A stretch of 64,000 nt of DNA from Fibrobacter sp. (GTDB lineage Bacteria; Fibrobacterota; Fibrobacteria; Fibrobacterales; Fibrobacteraceae), in contig NZ_JAFWOM010000024.1 of NCBI RefSeq assembly GCF_017545445.1, forward strand, positions 20,931 through 84,930, given 5' to 3'. Made by a program: the position numbers and the translations under genes. Within the stretch, counting starts at the first letter, position 1, and every line of letters starts with the position of its first letter. Below, in pieces: positions 51,017-59,233 of this stretch. Below the pieces are notes generated by a model. The model had not been told where the DNA came from. It did no database searches and was given only the letters and a program-made list of their open reading frames with translations.

Positions 51017-52654
51017 ATGAATCTTGGGATGCAGGCGAACATAGGACAATCGCAGGAACAGGTTATTGCCCCTGCGTTACTCCAGTCCGTGAAGATGCTC
51101 CAGAAAACTTCACAGGAGCTGGAAACGGCAATCAAGGAAGAAGTCGAAGTCAATCCGCTTTTGGAAGTTGATGACGGCGATTTTGACGATCAGGAAGTTC
51201 CAATTGATAAAGACCCCGAAGAACTCGACCCGCGTGCAAGCGAGTCCGATACGGAATTCCCTGAGGATATTGAAAACATGGCGCAAGGCTCCTTGGATGA
51301 CACTGCCGAAGTCGATGGCAGCTACCTTGACGGGGATTCTGCGGCTGATGTGAACTGGGACAGTTACTTGGGCGACGGAACGTCTTACGATGACGCTCCT
51401 TTCAACGACTTGAACTCGGCTTCCAAGGATCCTGACGAGGATTGGGATCGCCCCATCAAGGATGTGGGCAAGAGTCTTCAGGAACAGCTCGAAGATCAGC
51501 TCCGTTTTTGGAACGGCACTCACGAATTGCTGGATCAGCTCGAAGCGTGCGGTGTCAGCGAGGAATATTTCCGCAAGCTCGTTCTTTACTTGATCAATTC
51601 CATCAATGACGACGGGTTCCTTTGCGATGTGAATCACGACGGTGCGGATGTCATGATTGTCAAGTCGGATGACCCTTACATTGAAGAAATTGAACGCGTT
51701 CTTCGCAAGGAATTGACTCTAGAAAAGGCGACTCTTCCGGTGCGCGAAGCGATTCACGTATTGCAGTCATTCAAGCCGACGGGCATTGGCGCACGCGACC
51801 AGCGTGAATGTTTCTTGATACAGGCTTACGCGATTCCCAATTTTCCTGATCTTGCCATCCGCATTCTCGAGGAAGAATACGAGAACCTCTTGCAGTTGCG
51901 CTACGCAAAGATTGCGAAATCTCTCGAAGTCTCTGCTGACGAAGTCAAGACGGCGGTTGCAAGTCTTTCTCGCTTGCGTCCGCATCCGGGGTTCCAGCTG
52001 TCGCGTTCGTATTCGCATATCATCAATGCGGATTTGAAGGTTGTCGAAAAGAAGGGCGAATTCGATGTCGTTTGCTTCAAGACGAAAATGCAGAAGTCTC
52101 TGCGTATCAACCAGACGTACAAGGCGATTCTCACGGACCCGTCTGCTTCAAAGCAAGACAAGGAATACGTCAAGGCCCAGCTTCTCAAGGCGACTGACCT
52201 CATCAAGGCGGTCGATAACCGTTTTTCGACGATGGAACTGGTCATGCGCGCTATTCTCAAACGCCAACGCGGGTTCTTTGAGAACGGCCCAGCGTTCCTC
52301 AAGCCCATGATTTTGCAGGACGTGGCCGACGATGTCCACATGGCGGTGAGCACGGTGCAGCGCGCGACAGACCAGAAATACGTCGAGACTCCTTACGGTC
52401 TCTATGAACTCAAGCAGTTCTTTTCGACCGGTATCAAGCAGGGGTCGTCCCCGGATGCCGAAGAATTGAGTGCCGCCCATATTCTGGATGCTATCAAGAC
52501 GCTCATCGATGAAGAAGACAAGTCAAGTCCACTTTCCGACCAGGACATCAGCGACGAACTTTTAAAGCAGGGAATCAAGGTTGCACGCCGAACCGTAGCC
52601 AAATATCGCGAGAAAGAGCTCAAAATCCTCCCCAAAAACCAACGAAAACGGTAG
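51017..52654 (+). CDS. rpoN: RNA polymerase sigma-54 factor
   Basis: This 545-residue factor has the N-terminal activator-interacting region (QVIAPALLQSVKMLQKTSQELETAI), a long acidic region II of about 110 residues, the core-binding domain and the DNA-binding domain. It ends with the RpoN box ARRTVAKYRE at about residues 523-532, which reads the -24 element. It lies 8 bp after lptB with GGAG upstream. The order lptA-lptB-rpoN-hpf is conserved in many Gram-negative bacteria. No AAA+ enhancer-binding activator is in the window. Two sigma-54 consensus sites are (28597-28611, 47991-48006). Confidence 0.96.
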   Translation: MNLGMQANIGQSQEQVIAPALLQSVKMLQKTSQELETAIKEEVEVNPLLEVDDGDFDDQEVPIDKDPEELDPRASESDTEFPEDIENMAQGSLDDTAEVDGSYLDGDSAADVNWDSYLGDGTSYDDAPFNDLNSASKDPDEDWDRPIKDVGKSLQEQLEDQLRFWNGTHELLDQLEACGVSEEYFRKLVLYLINSINDDGFLCDVNHDGADVMIVKSDDPYIEEIERVLRKELTLEKATLPVREAIHVLQSFKPTGIGARDQRECFLIQAYAIPNFPDLAIRILEEEYENLLQLRYAKIAKSLEVSADEVKTAVASLSRLRPHPGFQLSRSYSHIINADLKVVEKKGEFDVVCFKTKMQKSLRINQTYKAILTDPSASKQDKEYVKAQLLKATDLIKAVDNRFSTMELVMRAILKRQRGFFENGPAFLKPMILQDVADDVHMAVSTVQRATDQKYVETPYGLYELKQFFSTGIKQGSSPDAEELSAAHILDAIKTLIDEEDKSSPLSDQDISDELLKQGIKVARRTVAKYREKELKILPKNQRKR

Positions 52655-52680
52655 TAAATACTCCAAAATGGAAGAATTAT
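52649..52680 (+). repeat. 32-bp direct repeat, copy 1 (overlaps rpoN stop)
   Basis: It is built of an AGTAAATACT near-palindrome plus TCCA-AAA-TGGA, then GAATTAT. Copy 2 at 52898-52929 differs at two bases. Confidence 0.75.
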
Positions 52681-52778
52681 AAGTGGCAAAAAAGTCAAAT
52701 TTACAGCCTCATTTAAGTTATGAGCGGGAAAAGTTGAAAAAAATTTGAGGAAGTACAGTAATTCGTCGGGAGAATGGA

Positions 52779-52859
52779 AGCGTCGGCCAAGGATGGGGAG
52801 GGTGCAGGGAGGGGCCCGTGCGGCCTTCGCAACTCTGAGCTGGGGCCCCGCCCGCATGA
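52779..52859. repeat. 81-bp GC-rich repeat, copy 1
   Basis: Identical over 81 bases to 61743-61823. It contains GGGGCCC ... GGGCCCC arms about 24 bases apart, with TGCG-GCCTT-CGCA between them, so it can fold. It lies between the two 32-bp direct repeats in the rpoN-hpf gap. Confidence 0.85.
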
Positions 52860-52897
52860 CGTACATTTAGCAATAAAAAGTTTTTTTTGATGATGAT

Positions 52898-52929
52898 CGG
52901 TAGTAATTACTCCAAAATGGATGAATTAT
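52898..52929 (+). repeat. 32-bp direct repeat, copy 2
   Basis: The same block as 52649-52680, here with a perfect AGTAATTACT palindrome followed by TCCA-AAA-TGGA. It lies about 130 bp before the hpf start. The rest of the rpoN-hpf gap (to 53059) is AT-rich and ends with GGAGG (53050-53054). Confidence 0.75.
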
Positions 52930-53059
52930 TTATTTAAAATTCAATTTAGGTATGGTTTTTTGCTCGAAAAAGATATATATACTTTAAATGCGGAACGAAA
53001 GTTCCAAGAGAATTTTAAATAGTTAATCATCATTAACATTAACATAACGGAGGTTCATC

Positions 53060-53377
53060 ATGGATATTCAGTTTTCTGCTCGTCATTTTAACGCGTCGGC
53101 AGGTCTTCAGGACCGTATTCAGGAAGAAATGGATAAATTGGCCAAATTTTACCCGAATATTACGAGTGCTTCTGTTATTCTAGACCATGAAGTTGAACAC
53201 CAGCGCCATTGCGAAATTTCCGTCAACATTACGGGGTCTGTCATCAACGCTTCTGCCGACGAAGAAAATATGGGCAAGGCTGTCGATGTGACGCTTGAAC
53301 GCATCAAGGTCCAGCTCAAGAAGGCCAACGACAAGCAGAACGATCATAGAGCTCAGCCTATCTCTGAATTGACGTAA
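53060..53377 (+). CDS. hpf: Ribosome hibernation promoting factor (short HPF/RaiA family)
   Basis: This 105-residue protein has the HPF/YfiA pattern: MDIQFSARHFNASAGLQDRIQEEMDKLAKFYPNI, a central strand HRCEISV-like segment (QRHCEISVNITG) and the helix ENMGKAVDVTLERIKVQLKKANDK. It lacks the long C-terminal domain, so it is the short form that needs a partner (RMF-like) or acts alone to stabilise idle ribosomes. A strong Shine-Dalgarno, GGAGG, precedes the start. Its stop overlaps the hprK start by one base. Confidence 0.92.
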   Translation: MDIQFSARHFNASAGLQDRIQEEMDKLAKFYPNITSASVILDHEVEHQRHCEISVNITGSVINASADEENMGKAVDVTLERIKVQLKKANDKQNDHRAQPISELT

Positions 53378-54405
53378 TGGCTGACCGTTTGAAAGACATC
53401 AAGATCCTGCACCGCGAACGTTTCCCGGTGCGGGACTTTTTTATTCGCTACGGCAAGGATTTGCAGTTGGTGTCGCATTCTCCCGACGAAGATTTGGATT
53501 CTTGCATCGAAGAAAGCGGACTTCACCGCCCAGGCCTTGCCATGGCGGGTTATACTAAAGTTTACAGCTCCCAGCAGATTCAGATCGTCGGCCATACGGA
53601 ATGGAATTATCTGGAATCCATTGGCCCGGATGCCCGTGCAAAAATTTTTGAAAATCTGTCTGTATTCCGCGCACCGATGTGGGTTGTGACGCATGCGCAG
53701 ACACCACATGTAGAGCTCAAGGCGATGTGCAACCGCTTGCATATCCCGCTGTTCTCGACGACGCTCCATACGTTTGAATTTTTCAAGATGGCGCAGCGGA
53801 TTCTCGAAGAGTTCTTTGCGCCGCATGCCATTATCCACGGAAGTCTCGTGGATGTCTATGGCGTGGGCATGCTTTATGTGGGAGACAGCAATGTGGGCAA
53901 GTCCGAATGCGTTTTGGACCTTGTCGAAAGCGGACACCGCATGGTGGCAGATGATGTTGTCCACATCAGTCACGTGGGCAAGTCCATCATCGGGCGCCCG
54001 GACCCCTTGATACGGCATCACATGGAAATTCGCGGGGTCGGCATTTTGGACATCCGCTCGATGTTTGGCATCCATGCCATCCGTAAGGTGAAAAAGATTG
54101 AAATGATTGTCGAACTCCAGCAGTGGCGGCAAGAAGTTTCGTATGAACGCACCGGCCTTAACGAAATGGAAGAGAACGTCATGGGCGTGAGCATTCCGAA
54201 AGTGGTATTGCCTGTCGCCCCCGGCAAGAACATGACCGTCATTTCCGAAGTCATTGCGATGAACGCCCTCATGAAAATGAGCGGGCAGAACGTGGCACAA
54301 GAATTCAACGAGTCGCTGTTGCAGAAGATTAAGGCGAAGGCGAAAGGCGAGTTCACAGATGATTTGCTAGATTTTAATCCGCAGAACTGGTCTTTCTATG
54401 AATAG
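53377..54405 (+). CDS. hprK: HPr kinase/phosphorylase
   Basis: This 342-residue protein has an N-terminal substrate domain (LKDIKILHRERFPVRDFFI ...). The kinase domain has Walker A GDSNVGKSE at about 169-177, a catalytic DDVVHI and the HPrK signature EIRGVGILDIRSMFG. The enzyme phosphorylates or dephosphorylates Ser46 of HPr to signal carbon and energy state. No HPr or PTS gene is in the window; in many Gram-negative genomes hprK sits downstream of rpoN-hpf and acts with a PTS-like regulatory relay. It overlaps hpf (1 bp) and the MlaD gene (8 bp). Confidence 0.92.
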   Translation: MADRLKDIKILHRERFPVRDFFIRYGKDLQLVSHSPDEDLDSCIEESGLHRPGLAMAGYTKVYSSQQIQIVGHTEWNYLESIGPDARAKIFENLSVFRAPMWVVTHAQTPHVELKAMCNRLHIPLFSTTLHTFEFFKMAQRILEEFFAPHAIIHGSLVDVYGVGMLYVGDSNVGKSECVLDLVESGHRMVADDVVHISHVGKSIIGRPDPLIRHHMEIRGVGILDIRSMFGIHAIRKVKKIEMIVELQQWRQEVSYERTGLNEMEENVMGVSIPKVVLPVAPGKNMTVISEVIAMNALMKMSGQNVAQEFNESLLQKIKAKAKGEFTDDLLDFNPQNWSFYE

Positions 54406-55315
54406 TTTGCTGATAAAAATCAAACAGAATATTCTTGCAATTTTTGTCTTTCTCGTGATCGTGGTCTCGTGCGGGCTTGCGGCTTATTTCTACCATCCGG
54501 CGAGCCCCTACCACAAACGTTATACGTTCGTGGTCAAGTACGAGACTATCGGAACGCTTTCTCCAGGAAACTTTGTCCGCGTCCGTGGCATAGTCAAGGG
54601 CGAAATCATGGATGTAAAACTCACCGAAGATGCTGTCTATGTCACGGCCCGAGTCCTTGCCGATGCGAAAATCCCTGTAAATTCCGAGTTTCGCTTGGTG
54701 ACGGCGGGGCTGATGGGCGAACGCGAAATGAGCGTCATTACCGGGAATTCTAGCAAGCTGGTTGCCGAGGGCGATACCGTGAGCGGTCTTTATGACGAAG
54801 GTACGTCTGGAATTTCGAAGAATCTCGCTATAGTTTTCAAGGACCTTGAAGAAATCAAGCTCATATCGGTGGCTTTTATCGATACGATGACAAATGGCGA
54901 AATCGGGCAGCGGGTGGGCCGCGTGACGGATAAGGCGGGAAAGATTTTGCGCGTGGCGAAAGCCGATATCCTGAAATGGAAGTCTCTCGTGAATGGCCTG
55001 CTCGATGATTGTCACGAAATAACAGGAAAGTTAGAAAGCTCGTTGCAGGAAATTTCCGACCGTGGTGGCGAAGCTGCTGCCAAGGCTAACGAACTTCTAG
55101 ACCGTGTTCATGGAGTCGTGGATCGCGTTAACGCATTGAAAGAAAAGAGTGTTGCGTTAATCCAGTCGATTGATGAGCGAGAGGGTACGGTCACGACGTT
55201 CAAGACCCAGTTTACCCAAATTAATGAGGAAGTTGACCTCTTGAAAAAGAACTTCGACGCATTGATTGCAGGCGTGAAAAGCAGTGGCCTCAAACTCAAT
55301 GTGGATATTTTTTAG
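54398..55315 (+). CDS. MlaD/MCE-family lipid transport protein
   Basis: This 305-residue protein has an N-terminal membrane anchor (ILAIFVFLVIVVSCGLAAYFY) and one MCE domain, about 40-120 (YTFVVKYETIGTLSPGNFVRVRGIVKGEIMDVKLTEDAVYVTARV). A long helical, coiled-coil C-terminus follows (QEISDRGGEAAAKANELLDRVHGVVDRVNALKEKSVALIQSIDERE), as in MCE proteins that bridge the periplasm. The cognate permease (MlaE) and ATPase (MlaF) are not adjacent. It overlaps hprK by 8 bp. Role in phospholipid trafficking is inferred from the family. Confidence 0.88.
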   Translation: MNSLLIKIKQNILAIFVFLVIVVSCGLAAYFYHPASPYHKRYTFVVKYETIGTLSPGNFVRVRGIVKGEIMDVKLTEDAVYVTARVLADAKIPVNSEFRLVTAGLMGEREMSVITGNSSKLVAEGDTVSGLYDEGTSGISKNLAIVFKDLEEIKLISVAFIDTMTNGEIGQRVGRVTDKAGKILRVAKADILKWKSLVNGLLDDCHEITGKLESSLQEISDRGGEAAAKANELLDRVHGVVDRVNALKEKSVALIQSIDEREGTVTTFKTQFTQINEEVDLLKKNFDALIAGVKSSGLKLNVDIF

Positions 55316-55515
55316 TGGTTAGTAGGAAGTAGGCCGTAGGTTTTGAGGTCGATAGTCGTTGGTCATTAGTTGATGGCCGATAGAATCCATGGTCTTTTTA
55401 ACGTTTTGTCAACAATTTTTTTGAAAAAAACTTATTTTAATTGTTCTTTTTGTAAAAAAAAAGATAATTTAAAGCGGTACTTATCACAGTGTAACTCACA
55501 GAGAAGGAGTTTAAT

Positions 55516-55989
55516 ATGGCTGAGAAGAAACCCGTAAAGATGAGCGATGCTGATCTTAAGTTTTTTGAGGAAATGCTTTTGGAAAAGAGGCGCGAACTCG
55601 TGACTGCCCAAAGCGAATCCGAAAAAGCGAACGTGTTCCAGGGCCAGAAATCCCAGTCCGGTGATGGTGGTGATTCTGATAGCGCTGATTCTGCGACGGA
55701 CTACAATTCGCTTGAAACCAACTTCTCGTTGGCGGCTCGCGAAGGCAAGTACCTCGTTTATCTTGAAGAAGCTCTCAAGCGCATCAAGAACGGCACGTTC
55801 GGCGTATGCAAGGTCTGCAACCAGTTGATTCCGAAGGCAAGGCTCATGGCTGTGCCGACGGCGACCAAGTGCGTGAACTGCAAGGAAGAAACGAAAAAGA
55901 AGGAAATCCTCGATAACCGCATGGAAATGGCGAAGATGTTCGCTGAAGCCCAGCGCAAGGAAATGCTCCGCAAGGCCGCAGGCCGCTAA
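55516..55989 (+). CDS. DksA/TraR-family zinc-finger protein
   Basis: This 157-residue protein has a helical hairpin (DADLKFFEEMLLEKRRELV ...) and a C4 zinc finger, CKVCNQLIPKARLMAVPTAT-KCVNC (Cys-x2-Cys-x17-Cys-x2-Cys), with a following helix. It resembles DksA proteins that enter the RNA polymerase secondary channel and work with ppGpp. The Asp pair at the coiled-coil tip of classical DksA is not clear (the tip region reads SQSGDGGDSDSADSAT), so it may be a DksA-like variant. AAGGAG lies 6 bases before the ATG. Confidence 0.88.
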   Translation: MAEKKPVKMSDADLKFFEEMLLEKRRELVTAQSESEKANVFQGQKSQSGDGGDSDSADSATDYNSLETNFSLAAREGKYLVYLEEALKRIKNGTFGVCKVCNQLIPKARLMAVPTATKCVNCKEETKKKEILDNRMEMAKMFAEAQRKEMLRKAAGR

Positions 55990-56290
55990 CGGATTTCTAT
56001 TTTTGACTGTTTTTTTTTATTTTGGCGGTGAAATGCGGAATTTTTCGTCATTTTCACCGCCATTTTTTAGTTTGTACGTGCGTTTTTTGCGATAAAACGG
56101 GTGAAAATGATTTTTTGTGGCGGTGTTTTTATTGTTTTTTGCACTATTTCACCGCCGACATAACCCTCAATGGTAAAAAACAGCCTGATTTTGTATAGAT
56201 AAATTAATTTTTGGCGGTGAAAATGCACATTTTTGTTTCATTTCACCGCCACTTTTGCATTTTCGGCATTTTCAACCGCTGAATTAGCCA
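55990..56290. repeat. Three evenly spaced 38-bp palindromes between convergent genes
   Basis: GGCGGTGAAA...TTTCACCGCC occurs at 56024-56061, 56119-56156 and 56213-56250, with start-to-start distances of 95 and 94 bp. Arms of 10-13 bases are conserved; the 14-24-base centres are not. All three sit in AT-rich DNA between the dksA-like gene and the serine hydrolase gene, which converge. They could end transcripts from both sides or be protein-binding sites. Confidence 0.8.
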
Positions 56291-57328
56291 CTAAAGCTTT
56301 TCAAAGAACGCGTCCGCGAGTTTCGCGCGGAAGGCGTGGATACGGTCGGCGTTCGGTTCGCGGTGCGGGTACGTGAAGTTGCTGAGAAGTATGACGGCAC
56401 CGCCCTTGTCGGGGTCCGCGACGATGCTTGCACCTGTAAAGCCAGTCTTGCCGAAAGCTCGCGGCGAGACCTTCGTGCCCATGAAGCGTGGCGCGTTCAG
56501 CTCCCAGCCGAGGGCGGCGCACGCACCGAAACCGTCGGGGAATGCATTGTGGCTTACGATGTCGAGCACTCCGGCGGGGATGATTTGCTTGTCCTCGAAT
56601 TTACCGTCCATCATAATCATCTTGACGAACTTGAGGAGGTCGGGCACGCAGCTGAACATGCCGGCACTCCCGACGGGGAAAAGCTTTTGCAGCACCCAGG
56701 CGCTTTCGTCGTGAACTTCGCCTTGGATTTCGCGGTGGCGGAACTCGCAAAGTTCAGTGGCGGCGATTTCGGATTTCGGGACGCGGGCGAGCGGGTCGTA
56801 GCCGGTTCGCGTCATGCCGAGCGGCGTAAAGAATCTTTCGTTACCTTGTTCTTGCAGATTCTTGCCTGTTAGCCGTTGCAGCAAAATGCCGAGCAAAACG
56901 CTTGCAGGGTTTCCGTAGTTGAACACGGTTCCTGGAGCAGCTTCAAATTGGTACGTGTAGAGTGCTTCGAGAATCCCTTCGGGCGGGAGTGCCGTGAGCG
57001 TCTTCATCGGGATGCGGTAATCCAAACTGTGCGTGAGCAAGTTCGAAACGTAAATCTCGTTGCGGTAGTTTGTCTTGAGTTCCGGGATGAAGTCGATGAC
57101 TTTTGCGTCAATCGAAAGCTTGCTTTCGAGAATGTAAGTCAGTGCAAGTGTCGAGGTCGGGCAGACCTTCGTGAGCGAGGCGATGTCAAAAACCGTATCT
57201 TCGGCGGTATTCAATGTGACGGTGTGGCTTGATCCGTCTGGGAGCAGGTAGCCGACAACGGCCTTGTCAAATATATCTTCTGTTTCTGCAATCTTTAAAA
57301 GTTCTGATATCTTCTCGGAAATTTCCAT
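56291..57328 (-). CDS. Serine hydrolase of the beta-lactamase/class C family
   Basis: This 345-residue protein has the active-site SxxK in FDIASLTKVCPT, YxN in FNYGNPASV, and a C-terminal GKTGFTGASIVADPD box (the H/K-T-G equivalent). No signal peptide is seen, so it is likely a cytosolic esterase or peptidase rather than a secreted penicillin-binding protein. Its start lies 13 bp downstream of the U-run of the candidate small RNA (57341-57508), so it may be read through from that promoter. Substrate unknown. Confidence 0.85.
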   Translation of the reverse strand: MEISEKISELLKIAETEDIFDKAVVGYLLPDGSSHTVTLNTAEDTVFDIASLTKVCPTSTLALTYILESKLSIDAKVIDFIPELKTNYRNEIYVSNLLTHSLDYRIPMKTLTALPPEGILEALYTYQFEAAPGTVFNYGNPASVLLGILLQRLTGKNLQEQGNERFFTPLGMTRTGYDPLARVPKSEIAATELCEFRHREIQGEVHDESAWVLQKLFPVGSAGMFSCVPDLLKFVKMIMMDGKFEDKQIIPAGVLDIVSHNAFPDGFGACAALGWELNAPRFMGTKVSPRAFGKTGFTGASIVADPDKGGAVILLSNFTYPHREPNADRIHAFRAKLADAFFEKL

Positions 57329-57340
57329 TTTTGCCCCAAT

Positions 57341-57508
57341 AAAAAAAGGGCATCTCCTACGGTGCGAACACTCGAAACTACTTATCTATAAATGATAGCA
57401 GCGCCTCGGGGATTTGTTTTTCGCGTCAGAGCGCGCCTAAACTGAACCACAAGAGCAACGAGCTGAATTTTTCCTGTTAGATCGGGTGTAAAATCCGTGG
57501 GATGCCCG
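57341..57508 (-). ncRNA. ssrS: Candidate 6S-like RNA
   Basis: On the minus strand, a TTGATT (57536-57541) and TATTAT (57512-57517) promoter, 18 bp apart, reads into GGGCATC-CC-A-CGG. About 125 bases later the transcript closes with CCG-TA-GG-A-GATGCCC and seven U. The two ends pair over 12 base pairs, giving a closed rod of about 165 nt with a largely unpaired middle, as in 6S RNA. It follows zapA, the same neighbourhood as ssrS in many proteobacteria. The alternative is an attenuated leader of the serine hydrolase gene. Confidence 0.55.
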
Positions 57509-57613
57509 CTTATAATATACTTTCTTTAAATTCAAAATCAATAGAAAAAATATTAAAAAATAGATTACGGCCCGCAAATCCTCTTTTTGAAGGTAAAAAG
57601 CGCTTTTTTAATG

Positions 57614-57643
57614 AAAAAATCTCGGTGGTGTTACCGAGATTTT
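57614..57643 (-). terminator. Intrinsic terminator of zapA
   Basis: Minus-strand stem ATCTCGGT ... ACCGAGAT (57633-57640 with 57619-57626), followed by U residues from the A-run 57614-57619. It separates zapA from the promoter of the candidate small RNA. Confidence 0.8.
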
Positions 57644-57672
57644 GAATATTGATGAAAAATGCGGATTTTAGC

Positions 57673-57987
57673 TTAAATTTGGCTGTTGGCTTTGGAAACT
57701 CCTTCGTCCAGCAGGAGCGAAAGTTCCCTAATATCCTTGTCCATCAGTTCGTGATGCGTTTTGGCCATGCGCAACTGCTTGCGCAGTTCGATAATTTCGG
57801 AAGTGAGTTCCACGGCGAGCAGGCAAAGCTGCTTTTTCAACTCCAGTTTGAATTTCGAGGAATTATCGAGACGACTTTCGATGAAATCGACAATTTCCTT
57901 CAAGTCCGTATCGGGCAAGTCCGTGCGGATGTGGATGCGTTCTTGAGCGACGTTAATGCTAACTGATCTAAGTGTCTCGTTTGCCAT
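57673..57987 (-). CDS. zapA: ZapA-like cell-division protein
   Basis: This 104-residue protein fits ZapA: N-terminal RSVSINVAQERIHIRTDLPDTDLKEIVDFIESRL followed by a long coiled-coil helix (LKKQLCLLAVELTSEIIELRKQLRMAK). ZapA bundles FtsZ filaments at the division site. It is the second gene after a long coiled-coil protein (58033-59106), 45 bp apart, which may play a ZapB-like role. A terminator follows at 57614. Confidence 0.8.
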   Translation of the reverse strand: MANETLRSVSINVAQERIHIRTDLPDTDLKEIVDFIESRLDNSSKFKLELKKQLCLLAVELTSEIIELRKQLRMAKTHHELMDKDIRELSLLLDEGVSKANSQI

Positions 57988-58032
57988 ATTACTTCATTCC
58001 TACGCCAAAAGGATCGTTATCCAACATCCACC

Positions 58033-59106
58033 TTAGCCGAAAAAACCGGGTTGCGAGCCTCCATTGCTCGCGAACAGGTCTGGGGTTTCATCTTGCGGTT
58101 TTGTCACGACCGGTTCGGGGGCGGGTTGTTCCGCTTGTTCGGGGGCCGGTTCGCTGATGTTGAGTTCGGTGCCGAGTTCCGTTTCGATTGTAGAAAGGAG
58201 CTGCTGGAACTTGCTCTGGGCTTCGGCAATTTCTGTGCCCTGGCTCTGGACCTGGACATTGAGGTTGTCGATAGTGTCGTTCTTTTCGGCAATCTGGCCG
58301 TTCAGGCAGTCGATGATGTTGTTCTTTTCGGCGATTTGACCGTTGAGGTCGTCGATGATATTGTTCTTTTCGTTAATTTGGCCGTTGAGCGCGTCGATGA
58401 TACCGTTCTTTTCGTTCATCTGACCGTTGAGACTGTCGATGATACCGTTCTTTTCGGCGACTTGGCCGTTGAGGCTGTCGATGATACCGTTTTTCTCGTT
58501 CATCTGGCCGTTGAGGCTGTCGATGATACCGTTCTTCTCGTTCATCTGGCCGTTGAGGCTGTCGATGATGCCGTTCTTCTCGTTCATCTGGCCGTTGAGG
58601 CTGTCAATGATGCCATTCTTTTCGGCGACTTGAGCGTTCAGGCTATCAATGATGTTGTTCTTCTCGTTAATTTGTGCGTTCTCGGAGTCGAGTGCGCTGT
58701 TCTTTTCGGCAATCTGCGAATTGAGAGAATTAATGAAGTTGTCCTTGTCGGCGGCTTGTGCGTTGAGCGCGTCGATGATTCCGTTTTTCTCGGCGATTTG
58801 GCCGTTGAGGGAATCGATAATGTTGTTCTTTTCGTTAAGTTGTTCGTTTAAACTATTGATGATGCTTTCTTTTTCGTTAATAGCATCATTTTGAGCGGCG
58901 ACTTGATTGGCTCTCGCATTGAGCGCGGCTTCGTAGTCGGCAATCTTTGCTTGGGTGGATTCCAGCAAATTTTTCTGGTCTTCTGACTGTGATGCGAAGC
59001 CTTCAAGTTGCTGTCTGAGTTTGGCATTTTCTTCACGCAAGGCTCGGACGGTCCCAAGGACATTTTCCACCTTCTGCGCCAACAAGTTCATGTTTTCAAA
59101 ATTCAT
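58033..59106 (-). CDS. Long coiled-coil protein with 14-residue repeats (ZapB-like position)
   Basis: The 357-residue product starts at 59106 with GGAG 6 bases upstream; the open frame extends to 59133. After about 85 residues come roughly fifteen units of a 14-residue repeat with consensus EKNGIIDSLNGQ plus two variable residues, two heptads per unit, encoded by 42-bp DNA repeats (near 58270-58880). Four central units are almost identical. The end (SEPAPEQAEQPAPEP ...) is acidic and Pro-rich. A rod-like coiled coil next to zapA suggests a divisome or cytoskeletal partner. Family not recognised. Confidence 0.75.
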   Translation of the reverse strand: MNFENMNLLAQKVENVLGTVRALREENAKLRQQLEGFASQSEDQKNLLESTQAKIADYEAALNARANQVAAQNDAINEKESIINSLNEQLNEKNNIIDSLNGQIAEKNGIIDALNAQAADKDNFINSLNSQIAEKNSALDSENAQINEKNNIIDSLNAQVAEKNGIIDSLNGQMNEKNGIIDSLNGQMNEKNGIIDSLNGQMNEKNGIIDSLNGQVAEKNGIIDSLNGQMNEKNGIIDALNGQINEKNNIIDDLNGQIAEKNNIIDCLNGQIAEKNDTIDNLNVQVQSQGTEIAEAQSKFQQLLSTIETELGTELNISEPAPEQAEQPAPEPVVTKPQDETPDLFASNGGSQPGFFG

Positions 59107-59233
59107 TGTTTCTCCATAATTATCGGGGTACAAAACTTCCTATGTAAGATATATAAAATTTTGTTATAATGAGATGGATAGAAAATGAAAAAATGAGGCT
59201 TTCTAGCGTAAAAAATTCTATCTTCTGAAAATC

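Noticed and set aside
52402..52866. Minus-strand frame reading through the 81-bp repeat
   Set aside because: The same peptide-like text appears at the second copy only because the DNA repeat is identical. It runs into the rpoN coding region on the opposite strand and has no start signal.
56024..56250. Three regularly spaced repeats considered as a CRISPR array
   Set aside because: Only the palindrome arms are conserved, the centres of the repeats differ, the spacers are 56-57 bp, and there are no cas genes.
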